Below, piece by piece: positions 1-6,760 of a DNA stretch of 9,874 nt (the stretch's first letter is position 1; each line of letters begins with the position of its first letter). The position numbers and the translations under genes were made by a program. The notes below the pieces were generated by a model. That model did not search any database. It saw nothing but the letters and a program-made list of their open reading frames with translations, and had not been told where the DNA came from. The stretch is from CAYFUT01 sp964346395 (GTDB lineage: Bacteria; Bacillota; Halanaerobiia; Halobacteroidales; Halobacteroidaceae): contig CAYFUT010000086.1 of NCBI GenBank assembly GCA_964346395.1, positions 1 through 9,874 on the forward strand, in the 5' to 3' direction.

Positions 1-23
1 ACAAGATGATTTTCTGCTTAATT

Positions 24-51
24 AAAAAAGACTGTCGGAAAACCGACAGCC
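24..51 (-). terminator. Rho-independent terminator closing the leftmost lipoprotein gene
   Basis: Read on the minus strand there is a 9-bp stem, GGCTGTCGG/CCGACAGTC with one G-T wobble, around a TTTT loop. It is followed directly by six T residues (24-29). This is a textbook intrinsic terminator about 17 nt past the TAA stop at 68-70, so it ends transcripts from the gene at 68-1357. Confidence 0.9.
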
Positions 52-77
52 TAAAAATTAATAATTATTAATTTTTA
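52..77. repeat. 26-bp perfect A/T-only palindrome over a stop codon
   Basis: Positions 52-77 are a perfect inverted repeat with no loop, centred between 64 and 65, made only of A and T. It covers the TAA stop at 68-70 and the last codons of the lipoprotein gene, and abuts the GC-rich terminator stem at 30-51. It may add to transcript-end structure or be a by-product of base composition. Confidence 0.6.
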
Positions 78-1357
78 CTAAATTCCAACCACTTATCTAA
101 CGTTTGTTCTCCGCCCATTCCCGAAGGAGCATAATGGACTTCTCCCTCAGTAGTAATTCCCACTACTTTAAACGGGGAATTATTTAATTCATCAATCTTT
201 TTCTGGTCACTAATTGTTAATTGCCAGACATCATCATTGTTGTCATCAGTTAATACATGCTGGTAATCATAATCAGGGTCTTTCGCCCATTCATTAAACT
301 CTCCTGCTAATACTACTCGCTCATAATCATTCACAGCAGCATCTGCAAAATCTGCATTACGGTTAATTGCTTTTTGAAGGTCAAACTTTATTGTATATTC
401 CCCATTTTGCTCACTAACACTAAATGTCTGTCCGTCTACACTTATAAATTTGCTAGTCTTCCAGCTTTCACTATCACTTTGATAAGTTAGAGTATATCTT
501 TCTTCCCTTACTCCAGTTGTTAACTCTACAGTTCCTTTAGTTTTCAACTTTTCCCGATAAGTATGCTCTAAAGAAAAAAACCATTTCTCTGCATCTCTAC
601 TTGCTAATTGGTCAGAAATCTTTTCTATTGTAAAAGAACTATTATTAAAAGTAATCTCAGCATCAGAAGCAAATATATTTTTAATTTCCGAAGTTGAATT
701 ATCATAAAGAAGTGTTCTATAAGCTAAAATCCCTCCATCCCAGCTAGCAATCCAGTCATAGCTTCCCTGTTCTTTTTCTTTATACTCTCGACCAGTTGTT
801 AAATAAATAGTATTGGGTATAGGAAACTAATAACCACTGTCTACTCCTTCTCTACCCAATATTTTATAATCTGTATCAGCCGGTAAAATAAAATTTCCTA
901 CCCAGGAACCATCTGATTTTTTTGTTAAATCATAACTATTTACTTTTTCGTCAGCTTCATATTCTACTACCTCAACACTACTCAAATTACTCAGATCTTT
1001 AACCGGATAATCTTCTGCCGGGTCAAATACAACCCTAACTAACTCACCTAAATTATTCTCCCTTTCTTCAACAGTAATTTCTCGTTCTGTGAACTGATTA
1101 TCATTGAACTTAATTCTCAAATTAGCACTGCCCGTAGCTACTTCCTCCAACTTAAAAGACCCATTCTGATTAGTAGTAGTAGTCTTTTCCCCTACCATTA
1201 CTTCCGCTTCCGCAAGTGAATTGCCATGGCTATTAGTTAATACTCCGCTTACTGTACCAGTACTTCCCACTTCGTCCTCATTATTAAAGCAAGCTGTAAG
1301 TCCTAAACTTATTATTAATACCAGCGATACTATTAGTGTTTTCTTACATTTAGTCAT
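68..1357 (-). CDS. Putative lipoprotein with regulatory-like and CBM48-like segments, interrupted by in-frame TAG
   Basis: The ATG start at 1357 opens 176 codons, then TAG at 827-829, then 252 further open codons in the same frame to TAA at 68 (429 residues if the TAG is read). Residues 1-23 are a lipoprotein signal ending in the lipobox LTAC (Cys23). Residues 33-105 resemble a carboxypeptidase-regulatory-like beta domain (GTVSGVLTNSHGNSLAEAEV, then NGSFKLEEVATG). Residues 140-170 and 345-385 (VVLAGEFNEW) have the look of E-set/CBM48-like glycan-binding folds. The stretch just after the TAG has no Met. The first usable start is TTG at 547 with no clear SD, so the second half is unlikely to be made separately. 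The SD (AAAGGGG) is 13 nt from the ATG, rather far. A nonsense mutation or UAG read-through would both fit. It probably sits on the outer surface of a membrane; its substrate is unknown. Confidence 0.75.
827..829 (-). other. In-frame internal TAG codon (residue 177)
   Basis: On the minus strand the codons read ...GAC AGT GGT TAT TAG TTT CCT ATA CCC..., giving VDSGY, then TAG, then FPIP. The frame is the same before and after, so this is not a frameshift. The 252 codons after it are open and read as ordinary globular protein. The clear genes in the window otherwise end in TAA or TGA (uvrA), never TAG. Confidence 0.85.
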
Positions 1358-1370
1358 TATTATGTAATTA

Positions 1371-1377
1371 CCCCTTT
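1371..1377 (-). promoter_or_regulatory. Distant SD for the leftmost lipoprotein gene
   Basis: Minus strand AAAGGGG lies 13 nt upstream of the ATG at 1357, longer than the 7-9 nt seen for the other genes here. It is complementary over 7 nt to CCCCTTT at 1431-1437, which lies upstream of the gene's own promoter. Only transcripts reading through from the protease gene would contain both arms. Confidence 0.4.
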
Positions 1378-1396
1378 AAAATAGAATCTAATATTT

Positions 1397-1424
1397 ATTA
1401 TACTAATTTTAAATGTTTTTTCAA
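1397..1424 (-). promoter_or_regulatory. Sigma-A-type promoter for the leftmost lipoprotein gene
   Basis: Minus strand TTGAAA (1419-1424) and a perfect TATAAT (1397-1402) are separated by 16 nt. The expected transcription start near 1390 leaves a leader of about 33 nt before the ATG at 1357. It sits in the 90-nt gap after the protease gene, so the lipoprotein gene can be expressed independently of it. Confidence 0.75.
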
Positions 1425-1447
1425 TACCAAAAAGGGGGACGCAATAG

Positions 1448-3079
1448 TTAATTATAAAATCCAACAATTGTATTGGCATGATCCAGCGTTTCTGCCCTAT
1501 AATTATCTTCAGTCCAGACTCCATTTTCCGTTAAATAATCATATTGGCCCGAATCAATGGCTACCGTAATTAAATAACCCTGGCGCAGCAGTTCTTCTAC
1601 AGCCTCTATTTCCTCTTTCCCCTTTATGCGAAAAGCATACCCTACTGTTCCTTCACTAGTAGTCTTAGTCCGGTATTGGGGAGCTTCTTTAAAGGCAGTT
1701 TCCGTCGGCCAGCTTGTATGGTCCGTATCACTATAAGGCATCTTCGCCAGCGAAGCTACGCCGATATTTTCCAGAACTCTTAGGGCATCGAAATAATGAG
1801 AACCGTTATCTATGCCCCCATTTATCAAATGATAGAGGAATTCCGGACTCATTAATTTATCATCACTTACCGTCGCACTTAAGTCCCAACCCCGATCTCT
1901 AGCTTCGTAAAAAGTTTGAGCATAATAAGCCGTCGACCAAGCCACACAGGCGCCTTCCCCGCCTTGATCACCTATCGGAGGAAAATGTTTTGACTGGGAA
2001 TGATCCACTAGTTCTTCGCCGTCGGCGGAAGCCAATATTTCCTCAGTTTCTAATTTCCTAATCAGCCCACTCTCTAAAGCTTCTCGCCATTTAGCTTCGG
2101 TCATTGGCTTCCAGCCTGTGCCGTGGCCGTCAACTAATTGATTGTAATTACTTTCCTTTTCCCGGCTCATTTCTTCGATATCAGATTCTGTTAAAGCGCG
2201 GGATACATCTCTCAAATTGAAGGTACCCGCTCCTGCCTTAAAACCAGCCGAAGCAGAACTAGCTGATACATTGTCAATACTAAAAGTTTCAGTACCTCCC
2301 GCTGCTACTGTTCCCGAAAGATCAGTTCCTCCATACGTATCAGTAGGAGAAGATGAGTAGTCATCATACGTATAAATTTCAAATGATTCAAGCGTATCCA
2401 AAGTATCAGAGTTATTGGTAACTTCCAGTTCAATAGTATCCCCATCAAGCGGCAGTAATTCGGTAATATCGAGCACTAACTTATTATCAGGGAATGGTTC
2501 TTCTCCACCTTTCTGATACATTAAGGATTCATTATTTTCCGCATCCCAGGGATAAAAATATTTATCATCCTCTTCTCCTACAACATTCACCCGAAATGTC
2601 CAGTTGCTCCGCTCAGAATCGTCGACTTCAAACAGAGCAATAGCCTGTGGTTCATAATCATCTCTCGGTTCCATAACAAAACAAATTAGTTCATTCTTAA
2701 TAGCAGCTTCATAGGTCATATATAAAGTGCCGTCTCCATTTGGCCCCCAGTTTTCTCCCCAGGAATTAACTAATTTAAATGCTTGCCGTTCAAAAACAGC
2801 AGTAACCCCTAAATCACCGTCCATAACTATTTCCGTAGGGTTTTCAGTGCGGTCAATACTTCCTTTCCATTTTTTAAATCCCCATTTAGCAACTGTTGAC
2901 TCCGCTTCCAGAGTAACTTTTTCATTTTTTCTATAAGTATGTTTTCCAGCTGGCGGAGTAACCTTTCCTGCCCCCTGTACGCTGACCTCCAGTTCCTTTT
3001 GTGAGGTGCACCCCACCAATAAACCCAGCCCTAAAATTAGAACTGGAATCACAAATTTTCTTTTGTACCTCATTCTCAT
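1448..3079 (-). CDS. Papain-family (C1A) lipoprotein protease, apparently circularly permuted
   Basis: Start chosen at ATG 3079 because AAGGAG lies 7 nt upstream and a lipoprotein signal follows at once (lipobox LLVGC, Cys24). An upstream ATG at 3157 would put 26 odd residues before the signal and has a weak SD. Of 543 residues, about 29-98 resemble an InlB-type bacterial repeat (GAGKVTPPAG, WGFKKWKGS, VTAVFE). Residues 102-120 hold the papain Asn motif FKLVNSWGENWGPNGDG (Asn105), followed to about 275 by the beta-rich region that in bacterial C1A proteases usually trails the catalytic domain. Residues 365-385 hold the catalytic Cys motif (IGDQGGEGACVAWS: oxyanion Gln372, Cys378). The catalytic His is His534 in LDHANTIVGFYN, after which the protein stops. 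All catalytic residues are present but in the order Asn-Cys-His instead of Cys-His-Asn. Probably an envelope-anchored cysteine protease; activity is unproven. Likely cotranscribed with the gene at 3169-4227. Confidence 0.85.
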   Translation of the reverse strand: MRMRYKRKFVIPVLILGLGLLVGCTSQKELEVSVQGAGKVTPPAGKHTYRKNEKVTLEAESTVAKWGFKKWKGSIDRTENPTEIVMDGDLGVTAVFERQAFKLVNSWGENWGPNGDGTLYMTYEAAIKNELICFVMEPRDDYEPQAIALFEVDDSERSNWTFRVNVVGEEDDKYFYPWDAENNESLMYQKGGEEPFPDNKLVLDITELLPLDGDTIELEVTNNSDTLDTLESFEIYTYDDYSSSPTDTYGGTDLSGTVAAGGTETFSIDNVSASSASAGFKAGAGTFNLRDVSRALTESDIEEMSREKESNYNQLVDGHGTGWKPMTEAKWREALESGLIRKLETEEILASADGEELVDHSQSKHFPPIGDQGGEGACVAWSTAYYAQTFYEARDRGWDLSATVSDDKLMSPEFLYHLINGGIDNGSHYFDALRVLENIGVASLAKMPYSDTDHTSWPTETAFKEAPQYRTKTTSEGTVGYAFRIKGKEEIEAVEELLRQGYLITVAIDSGQYDYLTENGVWTEDNYRAETLDHANTIVGFYN

Positions 3080-3086
3080 TATCTCA

Positions 3087-3092
3087 CTCCTT
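3087..3092 (-). promoter_or_regulatory. Ribosome binding site deciding the protease start
   Basis: Minus strand AAGGAG is spaced 7 nt from ATG 3079 (with another in-frame ATG two codons later). This fixes the start just before the lipoprotein signal, not at ATG 3157. Confidence 0.75.
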
Positions 3093-3168
3093 CTGCTAAA
3101 AAACTTCATCTTAATTTTAAATTTGCTAATAAAATCTAATATTCCTTGTTTTATCATGAAAAATAACC

Positions 3169-4227
3169 TTAAAACTTAAGTTTCACTTCTGCCCTTACCT
3201 GTACTCCGGAAGTAGCAGTCAAATCTAATGCTTTTGTCTTTAATTTGCAAGTAATAGCTCGATAGCCTAAATCTAGAGTAAAGTATTCTCGATATAAGCC
3301 CGGCTCTACCCGGACTGGATCAGAAAATAATCTATAACTTACATAAGGATAGACCTCATAACGATAAAAAATTCCTATTTCACTCCGACCTGCCTGCACC
3401 TTAACATCATACTCAGGCTGCAAATGAGTAACATAATCTTCATAACTGTAATTTCCTGTAGTATCAGATTCAGGTCCATCAAAAGAATAAAAACCTAACG
3501 AACTATTTTCATATTTCATTACCGAAGTATAGACATCATTCCACTTTATCCAGCTATACAAATTTTCTACAGTCAATTTAACACTCAAATCCTGTTTAAT
3601 TCTCCACTCCCAATTACCGCCTATACTATATCCATAACTGCTAAACTCTACATTGTTAGTTTTATTTAATTCACTATAAATTCCATCTCTAAACCCAGTC
3701 AAATAAGGCTTATCCTCAATCACTTCTACCTTTCCATTATAATGGCGTTGACTCAACCGCTGCCCCTGCAGTAATTTCCCTATTAAAAATAAATCCCACT
3801 TTTTTTCAGCTTCCGAGACAACATTTTTTCCCACTACAATTCCTCTTATTTCTTGATAGAGACCAGATAGCTCAATATCATATTTGGGCTGCCGATAGTC
3901 ACCATCTTTACTTGATTTATCTATCGCAAACTCCAGTGTTTCCTCTTTGGCCTGTAAGTAACCATCTACTTCTTCTATATAGCCGACAACATAATCATTA
4001 TTTTGAATAAGATAGCGTTCTTCTCGGTCTACTGTCAACTTTCCCTGAGTATTTATCTCTTTTGGTAACTGACCATATTTAGATTCTATCAGAGGCCAGA
4101 CGGGTAGTTGATGAGTGAAAATCTCCCTCTCGAACTGATAGCTAATTTCTATATTCTCTGCCTGTAGTACATTAGATGGCAACAAAAGTAAACTGCAAAT
4201 TATAAGTAAGCTAAATTGGGTTCGCAC
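3169..4227 (-). CDS. Secreted protein, probable outer-membrane beta-barrel
   Basis: A 352-residue protein with a GTG start; GGGGAG lies 7 nt upstream. It has a Sec signal peptide (hydrophobic 5-16, likely cleavage after LQA at residue 23) and no lipobox. The mature part has no long hydrophobic helix. It shows many short amphipathic strands with alternating aromatic and polar residues, rich in Tyr, such as YSIGGNWEWRI, EIGIFYRYEVYPYVSYRLF and YFTLDLGYRAITCKLKTKAL. It ends in ...VRAEVKLKF, with a terminal Phe as expected for the BAM recognition signal of outer-membrane proteins. I do not recognise the family; the barrel assignment is inferred from pattern. The gap to the protease gene is 89 nt with no terminator, so the two probably share an mRNA. 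No convincing promoter was found upstream, where a palindromic terminator lies at 4290-4337. Confidence 0.8.
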   Translation of the reverse strand: MRTQFSLLIICSLLLLPSNVLQAENIEISYQFEREIFTHQLPVWPLIESKYGQLPKEINTQGKLTVDREERYLIQNNDYVVGYIEEVDGYLQAKEETLEFAIDKSSKDGDYRQPKYDIELSGLYQEIRGIVVGKNVVSEAEKKWDLFLIGKLLQGQRLSQRHYNGKVEVIEDKPYLTGFRDGIYSELNKTNNVEFSSYGYSIGGNWEWRIKQDLSVKLTVENLYSWIKWNDVYTSVMKYENSSLGFYSFDGPESDTTGNYSYEDYVTHLQPEYDVKVQAGRSEIGIFYRYEVYPYVSYRLFSDPVRVEPGLYREYFTLDLGYRAITCKLKTKALDLTATSGVQVRAEVKLKF

Positions 4228-4289
4228 ATCTGTTCTCCCCTTTTAATCTCTACCTAATTTTCCTCAATCACTAATAAAAATCACAAATA

Positions 4290-4337
4290 GCAAAAATAAA
4301 TGGGTAGCCAAATATTTGGCTACCCATTTATTTTTGC
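4290..4337. terminator. 48-bp perfect palindrome, bidirectional terminator
   Basis: Two 24-nt arms are perfectly complementary, centred between 4313 and 4314 with no fixed loop. The core TGGGTAGCC/GGCTACCCA is flanked by A-rich and T-rich ends, so an RNA from either strand forms a GC-core stem with a U-rich 3' side (TTTATTTTT). It lies 70-118 nt past the TAA of the 681-residue lipoprotein gene and about 62 nt before the GTG of the next gene, so it should terminate the former. Confidence 0.8.
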
Positions 4338-4376
4338 CTAAAGAATTATACTTTTTAAAATTTGTAAATAACTACT

Positions 4377-4396
4377 AAGTCACCGCTAGGCGACTT
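4377..4396 (-). other. Small stem-loop just after the stop codon
   Basis: Minus strand AAGTCGCC/GGTGACTT forms an 8-bp stem around a TAGC loop. One pair is G-U on the minus-strand RNA but would be an A-C mismatch on the plus strand, which points to a minus-strand RNA structure. There is no T run directly after it, so it looks like an mRNA 3'-end stabilising hairpin ahead of the terminator at 4290-4337. Confidence 0.5.
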
Positions 4397-4407
4397 TATT
4401 ATCTAAT

Positions 4408-6453
4408 TTAAGGAAGAAGAGAAACCTGCTCATGATCACTATAGTTAACTACCGGTTGACTACCTTCCATTATTATATCTGCATAAGCTTCTTCTCCAGC
4501 AAAATCAGTGATAGTACCTATTTGATTTTCGTCAGAATAGGCTGTTGGCTCAATCCTAATTTTAAGCTGCTGCTCATTTTGCGCTGTTAAATTAAACTCT
4601 TCCGTTTCGCCGGCCTTCATAGTACCTGCAATATATTTATCCCCGGCATAATTATATTCAAATTTAGAAGTAATATGCTCATATCCATCTCTCTTTACAG
4701 TCACCTCTAAATCTACTGGCTGATAGCTTATATTTTTTAATTCACCTGTTAGGGTAGCTTGCCCTTGAACATAATTAGTCTCCGTTTCAATTTGATCTTT
4801 TCCTAAATCAATTTGAAAATTAGAATAATCAGGGTCAATAGTTACTCCTCCATTAAGAGTAAATCCTTGTTCCTCCGTAATATCCTGATAAGAACCTTCA
4901 TATACTATTTTATCAGCAAGAGAAACTAGCTGGGTAGTATCATCCGTTAATGTAATCTCTTTTTCCACAAATTCCACTTCGGAAGAACCAGAAATTTTAA
5001 AGATATTAGTAGTCATCTCTCCACTAGAGCTTATACTCTCCAATAAGGGAACTGCTGTTCCGTCATAAATATCTTGATAAGAAGGAATCTCTTTAAAGTT
5101 AATAGTAGTACTTCCCTCATAATCTATTACTTCCGAATTAAACTCCCCCTCATAACTAATCTGTTCAGCATCTGACATATCTAGCGTCAAAGAGGAATCT
5201 AAATTTATAGTTCCAATCGCCGGCAGTTCATCGGGAAGTTCTTCCTGGCTATCATAAATTCCTTCTTCATAAAGCTGCTGTAAACGTCCATCTTCATCAC
5301 TAATAGTTTGACTATCCGTCATAGTTCCCATAAGTTCTGCTTCTCCGCCTTTAGGTAAATGCAGTTCATATTCATTATTATCAGCGTCAACTGAAGTTAT
5401 AGTCTCCATATTAGTGGCTGCAAAATTAAAATTTAACTCCCAATTGAAATCAGAATCTGTAGCAGAGGTATGATCATAATGCAGTTCCGCCTGGGAATAA
5501 TCTAGTATATGCTTTGTATATTCGCCATATTCAGGATCACTTTTTTCTTCTTCAGTATATACTTCGTACGGATTGGTGATTTTTAAATTTACCTGCTCTT
5601 CACTATTTTCAAAATCAATACTCCATTCCCAAATATCAAGCGACTTAAGATCAGAATCTACAGATTTACTCACTATAAAATTAGTCTGCTCATTTACATA
5701 ATCAGACCAGCTTTCATACTGACTCCGTTCAGCAAAGTAATACTGTCTATAAGTTTCATATTGGTCTTCATAACTGCTTTCATAGTCTTTCTCGTAATCC
5801 CAATAATCCTCAATGTGGTTGCTCGGAGAATCATAAACCATATCTTCATAAGCCTCTAAATTGTCCATGTTAACAGTATAATCACCCGGACCATTCCCAT
5901 CATCAACACTAGCCAATTGGCTCCAAACGTTTAATACCTCATTGACCCGCTTTAGCCGATAGCCAACAGCTACTGTATACGGAATTATATTTTCCTTAAA
6001 TTCTTCTTCTATTTTTTGCGCCTGCGTCTGACCGGTTGTCTTCAGATTGACTCCATGTTCTTTTAAATCATCTACAAAGTTTTTAGCTGTATCCAGGGAA
6101 GTTTCTTCACTAGTCAACTTCACATCTTTAGTAATCTTTTTCCCCCCTGAAATCACCACCGTCTGAGTCTTATCAATTTTAGGAAAATCACTGGATACAG
6201 ACTTTTTAAACTGTAAAGTATATTCCCCAGTAGGTAAATTAGTAATCGAATATAGTCCGTTTTCATCTGTAGTTACCGCTTCAGTATCATAACTTTTAAC
6301 AGTCACTTCTACTCCGGGAACCGCCTCACCATCGAAGGTAACCTTTCCCTTAACCCCACCGAACTCTGTCTCTTCATCTCCTAAGCCAGAGCAGCCGCTA
6401 ACTGCCAAGGACAAAATTAATACCAAACTTACCACTAAAATACTTTTCTTCAT
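4408..6453 (-). CDS. Large lipoprotein of unknown function with carboxypeptidase-regulatory-like domain
   Basis: A 681-residue protein with an ATG start and a strong SD (AGGAGG at 6463-6468, 9 nt upstream). The signal peptide ends in lipobox AVSGC (Cys21). Residues 32-113 form a carboxypeptidase-regulatory-like beta-sandwich (VKGKVTFDGEAVPGVEVTV, TDENGLYSITNLPTGEYTL). Residues 118-182 are predicted mostly helical. Residues 200-255 are very rich in Tyr, Asp and Glu (12 Tyr in about 52 residues). The rest is acidic and beta-rich with repeated short patterns such as SLTLDMSDAEQISYEGEFNS and VSLADKIVYEGSYQD. No catalytic motif is recognised. It is monocistronic as judged from its own promoter and the following terminator. 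The signal and first domain mirror the lipoprotein at 68-1357, suggesting related envelope roles. Function is unknown; binding or scaffolding is more likely than enzymatic. Confidence 0.9.
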   Translation of the reverse strand: MKKSILVVSLVLILSLAVSGCSGLGDEETEFGGVKGKVTFDGEAVPGVEVTVKSYDTEAVTTDENGLYSITNLPTGEYTLQFKKSVSSDFPKIDKTQTVVISGGKKITKDVKLTSEETSLDTAKNFVDDLKEHGVNLKTTGQTQAQKIEEEFKENIIPYTVAVGYRLKRVNEVLNVWSQLASVDDGNGPGDYTVNMDNLEAYEDMVYDSPSNHIEDYWDYEKDYESSYEDQYETYRQYYFAERSQYESWSDYVNEQTNFIVSKSVDSDLKSLDIWEWSIDFENSEEQVNLKITNPYEVYTEEEKSDPEYGEYTKHILDYSQAELHYDHTSATDSDFNWELNFNFAATNMETITSVDADNNEYELHLPKGGEAELMGTMTDSQTISDEDGRLQQLYEEGIYDSQEELPDELPAIGTINLDSSLTLDMSDAEQISYEGEFNSEVIDYEGSTTINFKEIPSYQDIYDGTAVPLLESISSSGEMTTNIFKISGSSEVEFVEKEITLTDDTTQLVSLADKIVYEGSYQDITEEQGFTLNGGVTIDPDYSNFQIDLGKDQIETETNYVQGQATLTGELKNISYQPVDLEVTVKRDGYEHITSKFEYNYAGDKYIAGTMKAGETEEFNLTAQNEQQLKIRIEPTAYSDENQIGTITDFAGEEAYADIIMEGSQPVVNYSDHEQVSLLP

Positions 6454-6520
6454 TTTTTAATTCCTCCTTTTGTAATGATTTCCTACTTATATTAAATCAC
6501 ATATTGGTATATTTTTAAAG

Positions 6521-6549
6521 TTTATTCTGCTTAATAAAACTAATTTCAA
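6521..6549 (-). promoter_or_regulatory. Putative sigma-A promoter for the large lipoprotein gene
   Basis: Minus strand TTGAAA (6544-6549), a 17-nt spacer and AATAAA (6521-6526; 4 of 6 to TATAAT). The predicted start near 6514 gives a leader of about 60 nt. The -10 is imperfect and the region is AT-rich. A TATAAG further down has no matching -35. Confidence 0.45.
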
Positions 6550-6710
6550 TATTTTTTAAGGTTAATTTAATCGCCTATTGCTTCAATCTAGCTGCTTATC
6601 TTAATTTCTATCCCTCTAACTTATAGTAATAACTTAAACTTTCAGTCTCCCCACTAATATAATAGAAACAAAATTCCCCCTCTGCTATTTCTATAATTTA
6701 CAAGGCATAC

Positions 6711-6739
6711 AAAAAGCCCCGCCTCTGTTAAAGACGGGC
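6711..6739 (-). terminator. Rho-independent terminator of uvrA
   Basis: On the minus strand GCCC-GTCTTT pairs with AGAGGC-GGGC around an AAC loop, with one bulged G and two G-U pairs. Five T residues (6711-6715) follow. It begins about 21 nt after the uvrA TGA stop. Confidence 0.85.
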
Positions 6740-6760
6740 CAACTTCCCCTACTATTGATT

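Larger units (their letters stand above)
6454..6760. other. 307-nt intergenic region between uvrA and the large lipoprotein gene
   Basis: This very AT-rich spacer holds, in the direction of transcription, the uvrA terminator (6711-6739), a putative promoter (6521-6549) and the SD at 6463-6468. The stretch 6550-6710 has no recognisable gene, repeat or RNA in either strand. Confidence 0.7.

Noticed and set aside
68..547. A separate 159-residue gene starting at TTG 547
   Set aside because: No convincing SD and no signal peptide. The frame is open upstream all the way to the TAG at 827, so it is the tail of the larger gene.
827..829. Frameshift as the cause of the split lipoprotein gene
   Set aside because: Both halves are in the same frame with no overlap; only a stop codon separates them.
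2727..2936. Plus-strand open frame of about 69 codons opposite the protease gene
   Set aside because: A shadow of the NSWG and InlB-repeat coding region, without start signals.
3080..3157. N-terminal extension of the protease from ATG 3157
   Set aside because: It would bury the lipoprotein signal 26 residues inside and lacks a good SD, whereas ATG 3079 has AAGGAG 7 nt upstream.
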